Source of the DNA: Vibrio gallaecicus
GTDB taxonomy: Bacteria; Pseudomonadota; Gammaproteobacteria; Enterobacterales; Vibrionaceae
Length of the DNA: 64,000 bases
Direction: 5' to 3'
Assembly (NCBI RefSeq): GCF_024347495.1
Contig: NZ_AP025490.1
Span: 124,001-188,000 of the forward strand
The stretch's first letter is position 1; every line of letters begins with the position of its first letter. Below the pieces are notes generated by a model. That model was given only the letters and a program-made list of their open reading frames with translations, was not told the DNA's origin and did no database searches. This document shows, piece by piece, positions 1-9,652 of the stretch. The translations under genes and the position numbers were made by a program.

Positions 1-1256
1 TCTTTTTCTCCTGAAGCAAGCGCACACTTTGCCCAATCACCTAATTTTTCTTGCCAGTTTTCAGTGCCTTGACTGGAAATGTTTTTTTTCTCTTCGAGTA
101 ATTCTGTTGGAAGGTCGGAAGGTAAAATCTCACTACCGCTTGCCATTACAGTTAACCAACGACATATATTTTCAAGTTGACGCACATTTCCGGGCCAAGT
201 TAGTTTGTTTAACGTTGCAACTGTATCTTTATGCAACGTTTTCACTTCGACGGCTAGCTCTTCAGCCGCAAGCACAAGAAAATGTTGAGTCAACTTCTCA
301 ATGTCTTGTTTACGTTCCCTCAGTGCGGGAATATGGATTCGAATGACATTCAGTCGGTGGAATAAATCTTCTCGGAAGTCACCTTCATTCACTAATCGCT
401 CAAGATCTTGGTGGGTAGCTGCCACGATACGTACATCTACTTTTATGGCTGAGTGACCCCCTACTCGATAGAACTGGCCATCAGATAGGACCCTTAATAG
501 CCTTGTTTGGATATCGAGAGGCATATCTCCTATCTCATCAAGAAAAAGCGTGCCGCCGTTTGCTTGCTCAAACCGGCCTTGGCGAACGCTATTTGCGCCT
601 GTAAAAGCGCCTTTTTCATGACCAAATAGCTCGGATTCGATTAAGTCTTTAGGGATGGCAGCCATATTAAGTGCAATAAATGGCTTCTTGGCTCTAGGGC
701 TATGCCTATGTAAAGCATGAGCAACCAATTCTTTACCTGTACCTGATTCACCATTAATTAGAACAGAGATAGAGGATCGTGATAAACGACCAATAGCACG
801 AAACACCTCTTGCATCGCAGGTGCTTCACCAATAATTTCAGGTGGATTGCTGTCGGTGATCTCATTCGCTTGGTCGCGTTTTTGCTCATGACTGTGTGCG
901 ATTGCACGCTCAACAAGTGTTAAGGTTTCGTCAATATCAAAAGGCTTAGGTAAATATTCGAATGCCCCTTTTTGGTAAGCATTCACTGCAGCGTCGAGAT
1001 CGGAGTGCGCAGTCATGATAATGACTGGGAGGTCTGGGGATTTTTGATGAACTTGGTTAAGTAACTCAATACCATCCATTCCTGGCATGCGAATGTCGGA
1101 CACGAGTACATCTGGTGCTTCACGCTCAAGTGCTAGCAACACACTTTCTGCATCAGCAAATGTTTCGCATTTTATATTGGCGGATGACAGTGTTTTTTCT
1201 ACAACCCAACGAATTGAACTGTCGTCATCAACCACCCAAACATACCCTTTACTCAT
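1..1256 (-). CDS. glnG: Nitrogen regulation response regulator NtrC (3' end cut by window)
   Basis: NtrC, the sigma-54-dependent activator of nitrogen-limitation genes. The reverse strand translates from ATG at 1256 as [13 protein letters not shown] receiver domain comes first, with the phospho-acceptor Asp at residue 54 in the context LVSD-IRMPG and a conserved Lys in YLPKP. An AAA+ sigma-54 interaction domain follows, with Walker A GESGTGKE, the GAFTGA loop and [10 protein letters not shown]. About 418 residues are inside the window; the family is about 470 long, so the missing part is the C-terminal Fis-type DNA-binding domain beyond base 1. It lies 118 bp downstream of ntrB on the same strand and is probably co-transcribed with it. 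NtrC-type sites before ntrB (2480-2496) and glnA (5022-5088) are its expected targets. Function is certain from domain order and neighbours. Confidence 0.96.
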   Translation of the reverse strand, partial: MSKGYVWVVDDDSSIRWVVEKTLSSANIKCETFADAESVLLALEREAPDVLVSDIRMPGMDGIELLNQVHQKSPDLPVIIMTAHSDLDAAVNAYQKGAFEYLPKPFDIDETLTLVERAIAHSHEQKRDQANEITDSNPPEIIGEAPAMQEVFRAIGRLSRSSISVLINGESGTGKELVAHALHRHSPRAKKPFIALNMAAIPKDLIESELFGHEKGAFTGANSVRQGRFEQANGGTLFLDEIGDMPLDIQTRLLRVLSDGQFYRVGGHSAIKVDVRIVAATHQDLERLVNEGDFREDLFHRLNVIRIHIPALRERKQDIEKLTQHFLVLAAEELAVEVKTLHKDTVATLNKLTWPGNVRQLENICRWLTVMASGSEILPSDLPTELLEEKKNISSQGTENWQEKLGDWAKCALASGEK

Positions 1257-1374
1257 AATGTGATTCCTTTGCGGCAACTGCTTAATGTGCGAATTTATAT
1301 TTTTTATGCGTTGTTGTTTTTATATCTTCAATTTTACTTGCCCGTGAACTTGTCGTTTCGCGAGCTTATGAAGC

Positions 1375-2451
1375 TCATATTGGGAAATAGATAGTAAAAG
1401 TTGTATTACCCGGCCAGCTCTCTACGTCGATTTTTCCTTGGTGTTGATCGATTAAGTTTTGAGATATGGATAACCCTAATCCCGTACCACCTTCTCTGCC
1501 ACTGACCATCGGGTAGAACAAGGTGTCTTGCAGCTCTGATGGAATTCCTGGGCCGTTATCATTGATTTCGACACGTGCCGCGAGCTTGTAACGTTTCCCA
1601 TGAATATTGGCTTGATGCACCGTTCTGGTGCGAATGGTGATTCTAGCCCGTTCTTGCTTGGACAAAATTTGTGCGGCATTGCTAACAATATTTAGCATGG
1701 CTTGCTCTACTTGAGCTGGATCCATCAGAAAAGTGGGTAAGCTCGGGTCGTAATCTCGTTCAATTGTGAGGGCTGGTCCCGCCTCAAGCTCAACTAACTG
1801 ACGAACTTTTTCTAGTATTTGGTGAAGATTTTCTTCTGATTTTTTACCTGGTTTTTGTGGACCAAGTAGCCGGTCAACGAGCATTCTCAGGCGGTCAGCT
1901 TGTTCGATAATGATTTGCGTATATTCATTTAAGGATGGTTCTGGCAGCATTTTTCCAAGTAACTGAGCCGCACCTCTTAACCCACCTAAAGGGTTCTTTA
2001 TTTCATGTGCTAATCCCCGAACTAATAATTTAGCGGCTTGCTGCTGCGCATGTTGGTTCAGTTCTTGGCTTAAACGTCTTTGCTGATCAATCTTACGCAT
2101 CTCGACTAGCAGCAGTGTCTCACGGTTCCAAGATATTGGGCTTACTGTCACTTCCAACATAAGAGGGCGACCATCGACAACGAATGTAACGTCACTATCA
2201 GTAATACTTTGACCGCTTTGTAGGGGTTGAGTGAGCAAGGCTAAATCCAATGAAGCATGCTGAATAAGCTGGGTGAGAGGATGATCAACAATACGTTTAG
2301 CACTTTGAGAAAAAAGCTGCTCAGCTGCAGGATTAGCATGACGAATGAACAGTTGCTCATCGAGTAATAAAATGGCCGTGACCATATTATCGAGAATGGC
2401 GTTAGAAAGCTGATGGGTATCTATGCTGTCGCTTTGAATTGAACGGTTCAC
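1375..2451 (-). CDS. glnL: Nitrogen regulation sensor kinase NtrB
   Basis: Soluble histidine kinase/phosphatase that phosphorylates NtrC under nitrogen limitation and, with PII protein, dephosphorylates it in excess. It has 358 residues, against about 349 in E. coli. An N-terminal PAS-like sensor (about residues 15-115) precedes the H-box LAHEIKNPLGG, with the phosphorylated His at about 149. The C-terminal ATPase carries an N box (VSNAAQIL), G1 (DNGPGIP) and G2 (GGTGLGL). No membrane segment is seen, as expected. The start ATG at 2451 lies about 30 bp from a palindromic NtrC site, which fits an autoregulated ntrBC promoter separate from glnA. The DUF4124 gene and its terminator separate it from glnA. 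Confidence 0.96.
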   Translation of the reverse strand: MNRSIQSDSIDTHQLSNAILDNMVTAILLLDEQLFIRHANPAAEQLFSQSAKRIVDHPLTQLIQHASLDLALLTQPLQSGQSITDSDVTFVVDGRPLMLEVTVSPISWNRETLLLVEMRKIDQQRRLSQELNQHAQQQAAKLLVRGLAHEIKNPLGGLRGAAQLLGKMLPEPSLNEYTQIIIEQADRLRMLVDRLLGPQKPGKKSEENLHQILEKVRQLVELEAGPALTIERDYDPSLPTFLMDPAQVEQAMLNIVSNAAQILSKQERARITIRTRTVHQANIHGKRYKLAARVEINDNGPGIPSELQDTLFYPMVSGREGGTGLGLSISQNLIDQHQGKIDVESWPGNTTFTIYFPI

Positions 2452-2479
2452 TGTCGCATCCTTGAACTGGCTTTATCCT

Positions 2480-2496
2480 TGCACCAAGTTGGTGCG
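2480..2496 (-). promoter_or_regulatory. NtrC-binding site upstream of ntrB
   Basis: The perfect palindrome GCACCAAGTTGGTGC (2481-2495) matches the NtrC consensus TGCACC-N5-GGTGC and is identical in its core to the site before glnA. It lies 30-45 bp upstream of the ntrB start. By analogy with the E. coli glnL promoter, where NtrC-P represses, it probably gives negative autoregulation of ntrBC. That role is inferred; the motif itself is seen directly. Confidence 0.85.
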
Positions 2497-2572
2497 TGGT
2501 AAATTCAAGTATGGCGCATATCAATCAGAAGCTAAAGATAATTCATAATAGAGGCTGATTATTGAGGAAAAG

Positions 2573-2603
2573 AAGGGAATATGTACTTGTTTATTCCCTT
2601 TTT
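2573..2603 (-). terminator. Terminator after DUF4124 gene
   Basis: A 9-bp perfect stem (2573-2581 with 2592-2600) around a 10-nt loop. It is followed on the minus strand by a T-rich tail. It sits just past the stop of the DUF4124 gene and isolates ntrBC from upstream transcription. Confidence 0.7.
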
Positions 2604-2615
2604 AAACCGATTGAC

Positions 2616-3182
2616 CTACTTGATTGTCGCTCTGTGTAAAAACACAGTGACAGGACTAGTAGATGCAATAAGCTTGCCGCTTCTATGTGCTTGAATTGAT
2701 AAGGTATGAGTGCCTCGATCAATATTTTTTAATTGCCATATTGCTTGGGTCTGTGGAGCGCCATATCGACGACCATCGAGTATTAGTTGCAATTGTTCAC
2801 CTATCCCCAACTTACGGTTTAACTCTATCTGTATCGTAAGGTTTCCACGGTTACTACGAATGGTTTCATCATGCTGAGGAGAAAGCATAGTGAGCATGAG
2901 TTCTAGATCTTTTTTTGGTTTATCTTTCTTTTTAGGCGGCTTTTTCTGTGCGTCCATTTTAGGGGGATCGACGGGAGTGGATGACTCAAATTTTGGGGCA
3001 GGGGCTGATGCTTCTAATTGAGGTAGAGTAATTTGCTTAGCGCTTTGTATTGGTGAATCACTGAAATGAAGCACACCGTTTTCATCTTCCCATGTATACA
3101 CAGTTTGTGCATGAGCTAAGGTCGTAACATGTATTGTAGGAATAGCGAAGGCTAGTCCAAGTAATATTAGGATCTGTTTCAT
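2616..3182 (-). CDS. DUF4124 domain-containing periplasmic protein
   Basis: A 188-residue exported protein. A hydrophobic signal peptide (about residues 1-25, ending near AHA-QT) is followed by the DUF4124 signature VYTWEDENGVLHFSD, found in many proteobacterial envelope proteins of unknown role. A Lys/Pro-rich linker (about 70-92, PPKKKDKPKKD) leads to a C-terminal beta-rich segment of Ig/Fn3 appearance (about 95-180). Vibrio genomes commonly carry a DUF4124 gene between glnA and ntrB, so position supports orthology but not function. It has its own terminator at 2573-2603 and follows the glnA terminator, so it is probably transcribed alone. Function unknown. Confidence 0.85.
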   Translation of the reverse strand: MKQILILLGLAFAIPTIHVTTLAHAQTVYTWEDENGVLHFSDSPIQSAKQITLPQLEASAPAPKFESSTPVDPPKMDAQKKPPKKKDKPKKDLELMLTMLSPQHDETIRSNRGNLTIQIELNRKLGIGEQLQLILDGRRYGAPQTQAIWQLKNIDRGTHTLSIQAHRSGKLIASTSPVTVFLHRATIK

Positions 3183-3331
3183 TCTTCTCTACCTTCTGGA
3201 TTCAGCACTTAGTAAGGTTGTTTACGTATTGGATTTGTATTGTTTTTATTTTTGTGTTGGCAGCTTAATCTTTTGCCGATAATGAGCTGTTGCCGACAAT
3301 ATATTACGAGAAGAATCAGGATTTTAAGTAT

Positions 3332-3358
3332 AAAAAAGGCCCGCCTGCGAGGCGAGCC
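3332..3358 (-). terminator. glnA terminator
   Basis: A GC-rich stem, GGCTCGCC/GGCGGGCC with one G-T pair, and a 5-nt loop. On the minus strand it runs into six T residues. It lies about 70 bp after the glnA stop. Confidence 0.88.
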
Positions 3359-3429
3359 TAATAAATTGTAACTACGTTACATTTTGCATTACCTGACTAA
3401 ATCGAGGCTATGCAATACCGACAATCAAA

Positions 3430-4839
3430 TTAAACTGAGTAGTACAGTTCAAATTCAAGTGGGTGTGTAGCCATGTTCACACGTTGTACGTCGTCTGATT
3501 TCAGAGTGATGTAAGAATCAATGAAATCGTCAGAGAATACGCCGCCAGCTGTTAGGAACTCACGGTCTTCGTTAAGAGCTGCTAGAGCTTCTTGTAGAGA
3601 TTCAGCTACTGTTGGGATTTCAGCTGCTTCTTCTGCTGGAAGGTCGTATAGATCTTTATCCATAGCTTCGCCTGGGTGAATCTTGTTCTTAATGCCGTCA
3701 AGACCAGCCATTAGCATTGCAGAGTATGCAAGGTAAGGGTTAGCTGCAGGGTCACCAAAACGTAGCTCGATACGACGTGCTTTCGGAGTTGGTACTACTG
3801 GAATACGGATAGAAGCAGAACGGTTACGTGCTGAGTAAGCAAGCATTACCGGAGCTTCGAAACCAGGAACAAGACGCTTGTATGAGTTTGTTGCTGGGTT
3901 AGCAAATGCGTTGATTGCGCGGGCGTGCTTGATGATACCGCCGATGTAGAACAGTGCCATTTCAGATAGGCCGCCGTATTTATCACCAGCAAACAGGTTA
4001 ACGCCATCTTTATTTAAAGACATGTGAACGTGCATACCTGAACCATTGTCACCAACTAGTGGTTTAGGCATGAATGTCGCTGTTTTACCAAATGCGTGAG
4101 CAACGTTGTGTACAACGTACTTGTAGATTTGAGTCTCATCAGCTTTTGTTGTTAGCGTGTTGAAGCGAGTTGCGATTTCGTTTTGACCCGCAGTTGCTAC
4201 TTCGTGGTGGTGAGCTTCAACAACTAGACCCATCTCTTCCATTACTAGACACATTGCAGAACGGATGTCTTGAGAAGAATCTACAGGAGCTACTGGGAAG
4301 TAACCGCCTTTAACGCCAGGACGGTGACCTTTGTTACCGCCTTCGATGTCAGAACCTGTGTTCCAAGCTGCTTCTACGTCATCAATTTTGAAGAAAGAAC
4401 CAGACATGTCATTTGAGAATTTAACATCATCAAATAGGAAGAATTCTGGCTCAGGACCAACTAGAACTGTATCTGCAATACCAGTTGAGCGTAGGTATTC
4501 TTCAGAACGTTTAGCGATTGAGCGTGGGTCACGGTCGTAGCCTTGCATTGTTGCAGGCTCAAGAATGTCACAACGAACATTTAGCGTTGCGTCTTCTGTG
4601 AACGGGTCAAGAACGGCAGATGATGCGTCAGGCATCATTACCATGTCAGATTCGTTGATACCTTTCCAGCCAGCTACAGAAGAGCCGTCAAACATTTTGC
4701 CTTCTTCAAAGAAGTCTGCGTCTAGTTGGTGAGAAGGGATAGAAATATGCTGCTCTTTACCTTTTGTATCGGTAAAACGTAAGTCGATAAATTTAACTTC
4801 GTTTTCTTGGATCAGCGATAGTACATTTTCTACTGACAT
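3430..4839 (-). CDS. glnA: Glutamine synthetase, type I
   Basis: Catalyses glutamate + NH3 + ATP to glutamine, the main ammonium assimilation step; a cytoplasmic dodecamer. It has 469 residues, the usual length of adenylylated bacterial GSI-beta. Visible signatures are the N-terminal [10 protein letters not shown] strand, the active-site FDGSSVAGW, the metal ligands in [10 protein letters not shown], the ATP-binding NGSGMHVH and [10 protein letters not shown]. Near the C terminus [10 protein letters not shown] holds the Tyr that is adenylylated in this class. The start ATG (4839) has a clear AGG Shine-Dalgarno. It is transcribed alone, from a sigma-54 promoter with three NtrC sites upstream, and ends at a strong terminator. 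Identification is certain. Confidence 0.98.
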   Translation of the reverse strand: MSVENVLSLIQENEVKFIDLRFTDTKGKEQHISIPSHQLDADFFEEGKMFDGSSVAGWKGINESDMVMMPDASSAVLDPFTEDATLNVRCDILEPATMQGYDRDPRSIAKRSEEYLRSTGIADTVLVGPEPEFFLFDDVKFSNDMSGSFFKIDDVEAAWNTGSDIEGGNKGHRPGVKGGYFPVAPVDSSQDIRSAMCLVMEEMGLVVEAHHHEVATAGQNEIATRFNTLTTKADETQIYKYVVHNVAHAFGKTATFMPKPLVGDNGSGMHVHMSLNKDGVNLFAGDKYGGLSEMALFYIGGIIKHARAINAFANPATNSYKRLVPGFEAPVMLAYSARNRSASIRIPVVPTPKARRIELRFGDPAANPYLAYSAMLMAGLDGIKNKIHPGEAMDKDLYDLPAEEAAEIPTVAESLQEALAALNEDREFLTAGGVFSDDFIDSYITLKSDDVQRVNMATHPLEFELYYSV

Positions 4840-4943
4840 CTTGGATAACCTCCAGTGTTATTAAATCGGTATTAGCTAGATTCGGATGAAACCAGCATTG
4901 ATTAATGTCTGTCATTTGCATTAATCGATGCTGAATTCATTAA

Positions 4944-4959
4944 AGCCAAAATCATGCCA
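4944..4959 (-). promoter_or_regulatory. Sigma-54 promoter of glnA
   Basis: On the minus strand the sequence TGGCATGATTTTGGCT fits the sigma-54 -24/-12 pattern, with GG and GC elements at the required spacing. It resembles glnAp2 of enteric bacteria. The predicted start is near 4933, about 95 nt before the glnA ATG. NtrC-type sites lie roughly 90-155 bp upstream, the normal enhancer distance. Confidence 0.85.
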
Positions 4960-5021
4960 AAAAAATTATTCCATTAATTTCAATGTGTTACTTGATTTGG
5001 TACGTGTGATTGCACTTTCTG

Positions 5022-5088
5022 TGCACCAAAATGATCTGCGCTTGCACCAAGTTGGTGCTAATTGGTTGTTTTGCACCAATGTGAACCA
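5022..5088 (-). promoter_or_regulatory. NtrC enhancer sites of glnA (three copies)
   Basis: Three NtrC-like sites occur in a row. Site one is a good half site, TGCACCAAAATGATC (5022-5036). Site two is the perfect palindrome GCACCAAGTTGGTGC (5044-5058). Site three is a half site, TGCACCAATGTGAACCA (5072-5088). Start-to-start spacing is about 21 and 28-29 bp, near two and three helical turns, suited to cooperative binding. They sit upstream of the sigma-54 promoter at 4944-4959. Confidence 0.85.
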
Positions 5089-5263
5089 CAAACCCGATAC
5101 CATTCAGCAATGAATTGCACTTATTGTCAATCCACTTTTTTCATTTCACGAGGCATTCATTTTTTAATGGTGTGATTTAGAGAATAATGTTCAAAATTAT
5201 TAGAGGTTAAAACCAGTAAATGGTTGAACTTAAAACAAGGCGAATCAAAAAAATAAAAAAACG

Positions 5264-5320
5264 TTTGTATCAGATCACATATTTCTGGGGTTTTGTCTAA
5301 AATCTGGTATATTATTGACC
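5264..5320 (+). promoter_or_regulatory. Possible typA promoter region
   Basis: A candidate extended -10, TGGTATATT, lies at 5306-5313. A CRP-like sequence, TTTGT-N6-TCACA (8 of 10 core positions), lies at 5264-5279. The spacing from that site to the inferred start (about -48) is not a standard CRP position, so only the -10 is offered with some trust. Confidence 0.35.
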
Positions 5321-5400
5321 GTTTTTTAAATCAAGCTAGTGGCATTTCCTCTATTTTCAGAGGTTATATGCGGCTACTTTTATGAGTGAATCGAGAATCC

Positions 5401-7233
5401 ATGTCTACTCCACAGATTGATAAGTTAAGAAATATCGCGATCATCGCGCACGTTGACCACGGTAAAACGACTTTGGTTGATAAACTGCTACAACAGTCAG
5501 GCACTCTTGAGTCTCGTGGTGAAGCTGAAGAGCGTGTCATGGATTCGAATGACATCGAAAAAGAGCGTGGCATTACAATCCTTGCTAAGAACACAGCAAT
5601 TAACTGGAATGATTACCGTATCAACATCGTAGATACTCCGGGACACGCGGACTTCGGTGGTGAAGTTGAACGTATCATGTCTATGGTTGACTCTGTTCTG
5701 CTTATCGTTGACGCAGTTGATGGCCCAATGCCTCAAACTCGTTTCGTAACGCAAAAAGCATTCGCACACGGTCTTAAGCCAATCGTTGTAATCAACAAGA
5801 TTGACCGCCCAGGCGCTCGTCCTGATTGGGTTATGGATCAAATCTTTGACCTGTTTGATAACCTAGGTGCTACAGATGAGCAACTAGACTTCACTACTGT
5901 GTACGCATCAGCTCTTAATGGCTGGGCAACAATGGAAGAAGGTGTTACTGGCGAGAACATGGAACCACTATTCCAAGCTGTTGTTGATACAGTTGAAGCG
6001 CCTGCAGTTGACCTTGATGGGTCACTACAAATGCAAGTTTCTCAACTAGATTACAGCTCTTACGTTGGTGTTATCGGCGTATGTCGTGTAACTCGCGGTA
6101 GTGTTAAACCAAACCAGCAAGTAACGATTGTTAATGCTGAAGGTAAAAAGCGTAACGGTAAAGTAGGTACAGTTCTTGGTTACCTAGGTCTTGACCGCCA
6201 CGAAGTTGAAGTAGCAAATGCTGGTGACATCATTGCAATCACAGGTCTTGGTGAGCTGAAAATTTCAGATACTATCTGTGACGTAAACAATGTTGAAGCG
6301 ATGGAAGCACTGTCTGTTGATGAACCAACAGTAACAATGACATTCCAAGTAAACACTTCTCCATTCGCTGGTAAAGAAGGTAAGTTCGTTACTTCACGTA
6401 ACATTCTTGAGCGTCTAGAAAAAGAACTAGTACACAACGTTGCACTGCGTGTTGAAGAAACTGATAGTCCAGACCGTTTCCGTGTATCTGGTCGTGGTGA
6501 ACTTCACCTATCTATCCTGATCGAAAACATGCGCCGTGAAGGTTTCGAGCTAGCTGTATCTCGTCCAGAAGTAATCATCAAAGAAGAAGATGGTCAGAAG
6601 ATGGAACCGTTCGAAACGGTTACTATCGATGTACTTGAAGAGCACCAAGGTGCAATCATGGAAAGCATCGGTCTTCGTAAGGGTGAGCTAACAGATATGG
6701 CTCCAGATGGTAAAGGCCGTGTTCGCATGGACTTCATGATGCCTTCTCGTGGTCTTATCGGCTTCCAAACTGAATTCCTTACAATGACGTCTGGTTCTGG
6801 TCTTATCTACCACTCATACGATCACTACGGTCCTTACAAGGGCGGTATCATTGGTCAGCGTAACAACGGTGTTCTAGTTTCGAACGCAACTGGTAAAGCA
6901 TTGACTTACGCATTGTTCTTCCTTCAAGCTCGTGGTCGCCTATTTGCAGAGCACGCGGATGAAGTTTATGAAGGTCAAGTAATCGGTATTCATAACCGTT
7001 CAAACGACCTGACAGTAAACTGTCTGAAAGGTAAACAGCTAACGAACGTTCGTGCATCTGGTACTGATGAAGCACAAGTTCTTTCTCCACCGATCAAACA
7101 CACTCTAGAGCAAGCTCTTGAGTTTATCGATGAAGATGAGCTAGTTGAAGTAACGCCACTTAACGTACGTATCCGTAAGAAGCTTCTTACTGAAAACGAA
7201 CGTAAGCGTGCAGCACGTCCTGCTAAAGCTTAA
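5401..7233 (+). CDS. typA: Ribosome-associated GTPase TypA/BipA
   Basis: A translational GTPase of the EF-G/LepA superfamily that acts on ribosomes under stress and cold and in 50S assembly. The chosen start (5401) gives 610 residues and [24 protein letters not shown], with the P-loop at residues 17-24. Other G motifs are [10 protein letters not shown] and NKIDR; the switch region contains ERGITI. Domain II, the EF-G-like domains and the BipA-specific C terminus ([26 protein letters not shown] in part) follow. An in-frame GTG at 5386 would add five residues but lacks support; the GAGA before 5401 is the better ribosome site. It is divergent from glnA across about 560 bp and ends at a strong terminator. 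Codon use is highly expressed in style. Confidence 0.97.
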   Translation: MSTPQIDKLRNIAIIAHVDHGKTTLVDKLLQQSGTLESRGEAEERVMDSNDIEKERGITILAKNTAINWNDYRINIVDTPGHADFGGEVERIMSMVDSVLLIVDAVDGPMPQTRFVTQKAFAHGLKPIVVINKIDRPGARPDWVMDQIFDLFDNLGATDEQLDFTTVYASALNGWATMEEGVTGENMEPLFQAVVDTVEAPAVDLDGSLQMQVSQLDYSSYVGVIGVCRVTRGSVKPNQQVTIVNAEGKKRNGKVGTVLGYLGLDRHEVEVANAGDIIAITGLGELKISDTICDVNNVEAMEALSVDEPTVTMTFQVNTSPFAGKEGKFVTSRNILERLEKELVHNVALRVEETDSPDRFRVSGRGELHLSILIENMRREGFELAVSRPEVIIKEEDGQKMEPFETVTIDVLEEHQGAIMESIGLRKGELTDMAPDGKGRVRMDFMMPSRGLIGFQTEFLTMTSGSGLIYHSYDHYGPYKGGIIGQRNNGVLVSNATGKALTYALFFLQARGRLFAEHADEVYEGQVIGIHNRSNDLTVNCLKGKQLTNVRASGTDEAQVLSPPIKHTLEQALEFIDEDELVEVTPLNVRIRKKLLTENERKRAARPAKA

Positions 7234-7273
7234 TTAATTTGCTAATGTAACCGTTAGGTTATTTTAGAATAAG

Positions 7274-7309
7274 AAACCCCGAGTAGCTTGGCTGCTCGGG
7301 GTTTTGTTT
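7274..7309 (+). terminator. typA terminator
   Basis: Stem AAACCCCGAG/CTCGGGGTTT (7274-7283 with 7295-7304), extended by an inner TAGC/GCTG pairing and followed by a T-rich run. It begins 40 bp after the typA stop. Confidence 0.9.
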
Positions 7310-7375
7310 TATAGGCTTACTTCTTCTGCCTACATACTGCACTGTTTTTATAACAAACAACCATAATGGAAAACC

Positions 7376-7915
7376 ATGCTGCCGATTATCATCACAGGTG
7401 GACCAGGCGCTGGGAAAACGACGCTGATTAATGCACTTTCAAGTGCTGGTTATACTACGTATCCAGAGGTTTCTCGTGTTCTCATTGAAGAGCAAAGTCA
7501 GCTAGGTCATGGCATTCTTCCATGGGCTAATATGAAGGCTTTTGCTGAGTTATGTTTTATTTATATGAGGCAGCAAAAGAGACAATCGGGCCACGTTGAT
7601 ACTGTATTTTTAGACCGTGCTATCCCAGATATTTTCGGGTATTTAAAGCAACAGAATCTGACTATTCCGGCGAGTTATATTGAAGAGTGCCAAGGTTATC
7701 ATAGCCAAGTCTTTTTCTGCCGACCTGAAGTATCTGTGTATGTTCAAGATGATGTTCGTCCCTATCCATTTGATGGAGCATTAGAAATTCACCAAGCTTT
7801 AATTGAGGCGTATCAAGAGGTGGGTTTTGAAGTGGTCGATGTGCCATGGGGAAACGTAGCTGAACGAGTGAGTTTTGTTGAGCAGTATCTTAACTTACAA
7901 ACAGAGAAAGTTTAG
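7376..7915 (+). CDS. Small P-loop ATPase, AAA_28-like
   Basis: A 179-residue soluble protein with Walker A GGPGAGKTT at residues 8-16. A Walker B-like VFLDRAIPD segment lies at about residue 82 and a late Arg-containing VRPYPFDG segment at about 121. The pattern matches the AAA_28 family (PF13521), whose members resemble NadR-type kinases and shikimate-kinase-like folds. The substrate is not deducible. It sits alone between the typA terminator and a convergent DUF2959 gene. The ATG at 7376 has only weak Shine-Dalgarno support (TGGAAAACC), but it precedes the P-loop at the normal distance. A nucleoside or small-molecule kinase or a toxin-like enzyme are both possible; neither is supported further. 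Confidence 0.75.
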   Translation: MLPIIITGGPGAGKTTLINALSSAGYTTYPEVSRVLIEEQSQLGHGILPWANMKAFAELCFIYMRQQKRQSGHVDTVFLDRAIPDIFGYLKQQNLTIPASYIEECQGYHSQVFFCRPEVSVYVQDDVRPYPFDGALEIHQALIEAYQEVGFEVVDVPWGNVAERVSFVEQYLNLQTEKV

Positions 7916-8025
7916 GCGTGAGATAACATAGAGTGGGGGTTATAGCTTTTGGAAAAGACAACCCTATGAAGAGTATAGAGCTGTCTTTTAAAATGTTATT
8001 TAGTTCAATATGGCTGAGCTTAATT

Positions 8026-8667
8026 TTATTGAGTATTGAGTCGCTCTAAAAACTTATCTGACTCGGCAATCGCGGTATTCATTTGCTTGATCGCATAAGC
8101 AATGTCTTTCTCTAAGCTCATGAACTCACCTTGTAAAGAACCTACCGCACTAGCATTAAGGTTATGTTTTAAATACAAAGTATTGTCTCTTAGTGTGTTC
8201 AGTACTGGGTCCATTTTCTTTTCAGCTCGTTTCATTGCTGAAAGCATGGTTTTGTATGAGGCTTTAGTTTCTCGTAACTTTTGCTCGCTGGAACGGCGAA
8301 GTGAACTGCTTGTGTAGAGTTCTAATTCAGCTTGCCATTCATCAAATAATGCGTCTGATACATCTTCTATCGCTGCAATTCGGTCACTGACATTTTGAGC
8401 GGCTTTTTCGCTGTTTTGGTATTTATCATTGACTTGGTTATACATGCCTTCCAGTTCACCACCATTAAACTTTGTTAATGCAGTGAGGGCTTCTAAGGCG
8501 CTGGTAAATTCCTCTTGAGCATCTTGTTGAGACTCTTTAGCGTCTTCTACCCGATCAACCATGATGTCACGCTTGTGGTAACCGACTTGCTCCATCGCTG
8601 AATAATATGCCGATTGACATCCAGTCAATGTAAAAATAGATAGCATAATGACGAGTAAATAAGGCAT
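8026..8667 (-). CDS. DUF2959 family lipoprotein
   Basis: A 213-residue predicted lipoprotein. A short hydrophobic signal ends in the lipobox LTGC, with the acylated Cys at residue 17. The remainder is almost wholly helical and charged, with heptad-like stretches (about residues 40-120 and 150-210) suggesting a long coiled coil in the periplasm. This matches DUF2959 (PF11172), found in marine Gammaproteobacteria and of unknown function. The residue after the Cys is Gln, not Asp, so outer-membrane sorting by Lol is expected. It is divergently arranged with yihY, 43 bp apart, so their promoters must overlap. Confidence 0.85.
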   Translation of the reverse strand: MPYLLVIMLSIFTLTGCQSAYYSAMEQVGYHKRDIMVDRVEDAKESQQDAQEEFTSALEALTALTKFNGGELEGMYNQVNDKYQNSEKAAQNVSDRIAAIEDVSDALFDEWQAELELYTSSSLRRSSEQKLRETKASYKTMLSAMKRAEKKMDPVLNTLRDNTLYLKHNLNASAVGSLQGEFMSLEKDIAYAIKQMNTAIAESDKFLERLNTQ

Positions 8668-8710
8668 CCTTGATTCCTATTGGTAAATAGCGGAAGTATT
8701 ACTTAGAACT

Positions 8711-9652
8711 ATGAACGAGTTACAAAGGAGTTACAAGTTGAAGATTGCAAAGGGAATGGCACTCGTGATGATGTTTTTTCGTTATTTACTTGTGCGAATG
8801 AAACACGACAGAGTAAATGTGAATGCCGGTTATTTGGCTTATATAACCTTGCTATCAATTGTCCCTATGCTGACGGTTTTATTGTCTATTTTGTCTTCAT
8901 TTTCTGTTTTCTCTGATGTCGGTATAGTGCTACAGAGCTTTATTATTAATAACTTTGTGCCAGCCGCCGGAGACGCTGTTCACGGTGCATTGTTAGATTT
9001 CGTTGCAAATACCGGCAAGATGACGGCAGTTGGTAGTGCTTTCTTGTTTGTTGCTGCATTGATGTTGATATCCAATATAGATAAAAACCTGAACTATATC
9101 TGGCGAGTGACAGACAAAAGACGTGCTGTCTTGTCATTCTCTATGTATTGGATGGTGTTGACTCTTGGTCCTATCTTGGTTGGTGCCAGTATTGCGGCAA
9201 CCTCGTATATTACGTCTTTAAATGTGATACAGCATGAAGCTGTGTCTGGGATCTACCATACCTTATTACGTAAATTACCTTTTATTTTGTCATTCTGTGC
9301 ATTTGTTGGGTTGTACTTACTAGTGCCGAACAAAAAAGTACATTTTTCTCATGCGGTCATTGGTTCTCTTGTTGCCGCTATTCTATTCGAACTCAGTAAA
9401 AAGGGTTTTGCTGCTTACATTACTCAGTTCCCTTCTTATCAATTGATCTATGGTGCACTCGCGGCAATTCCAATCTTATTTGTTTGGGTATATTTATGCT
9501 GGTTAATTGTTTTGGTTGGTGCCGAAGTGACGGCTGCGCTAGGGGAGCAGGAACAGTGGAGAGAGAATCAAGAAATGGTACACTCTCTTGATAATTCTAC
9601 CGTTGTAGTAAAAGGGAATCCGAGTGATAGCACTGATCCAAAGAGTGAGTGA
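8711..9652 (+). CDS. YihY/UPF0761 family inner membrane protein
   Basis: A 313-residue polytopic membrane protein with six predicted segments (about residues 50-75, 105-125, 145-170, 190-207, 215-235 and 248-275). It carries the YihY/BrkB family signatures [28 protein letters not shown] and [19 protein letters not shown]. Once misnamed RNase BN, the family has no settled function. Start choice is uncertain: ATG 8711 has no clear ribosome site, whereas an in-frame TTG at 8738 has AAAGGAG seven bases upstream and would shorten it by nine residues. Its end overlaps dtd by 29 bp, so the two are translationally linked, and the GNAT/hotdog gene follows. Confidence 0.9.
   Translation: MNELQRSYKLKIAKGMALVMMFFRYLLVRMKHDRVNVNAGYLAYITLLSIVPMLTVLLSILSSFSVFSDVGIVLQSFIINNFVPAAGDAVHGALLDFVANTGKMTAVGSAFLFVAALMLISNIDKNLNYIWRVTDKRRAVLSFSMYWMVLTLGPILVGASIAATSYITSLNVIQHEAVSGIYHTLLRKLPFILSFCAFVGLYLLVPNKKVHFSHAVIGSLVAAILFELSKKGFAAYITQFPSYQLIYGALAAIPILFVWVYLCWLIVLVGAEVTAALGEQEQWRENQEMVHSLDNSTVVVKGNPSDSTDPKSE

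Noticed and set aside
4928..5113. Open reading frame across the glnA control region
   Set aside because: It overlaps the sigma-54 promoter and NtrC sites and shows no protein-like pattern.
5264..5279. CRP site before typA
   Set aside because: Eight of ten core bases match but the position relative to the inferred start is non-standard; listed only as part of a low-confidence promoter entry.
5386..5400. Five-residue N-terminal extension of TypA from GTG 5386
   Set aside because: The conserved family N terminus begins at ATG 5401 and has the better ribosome site.
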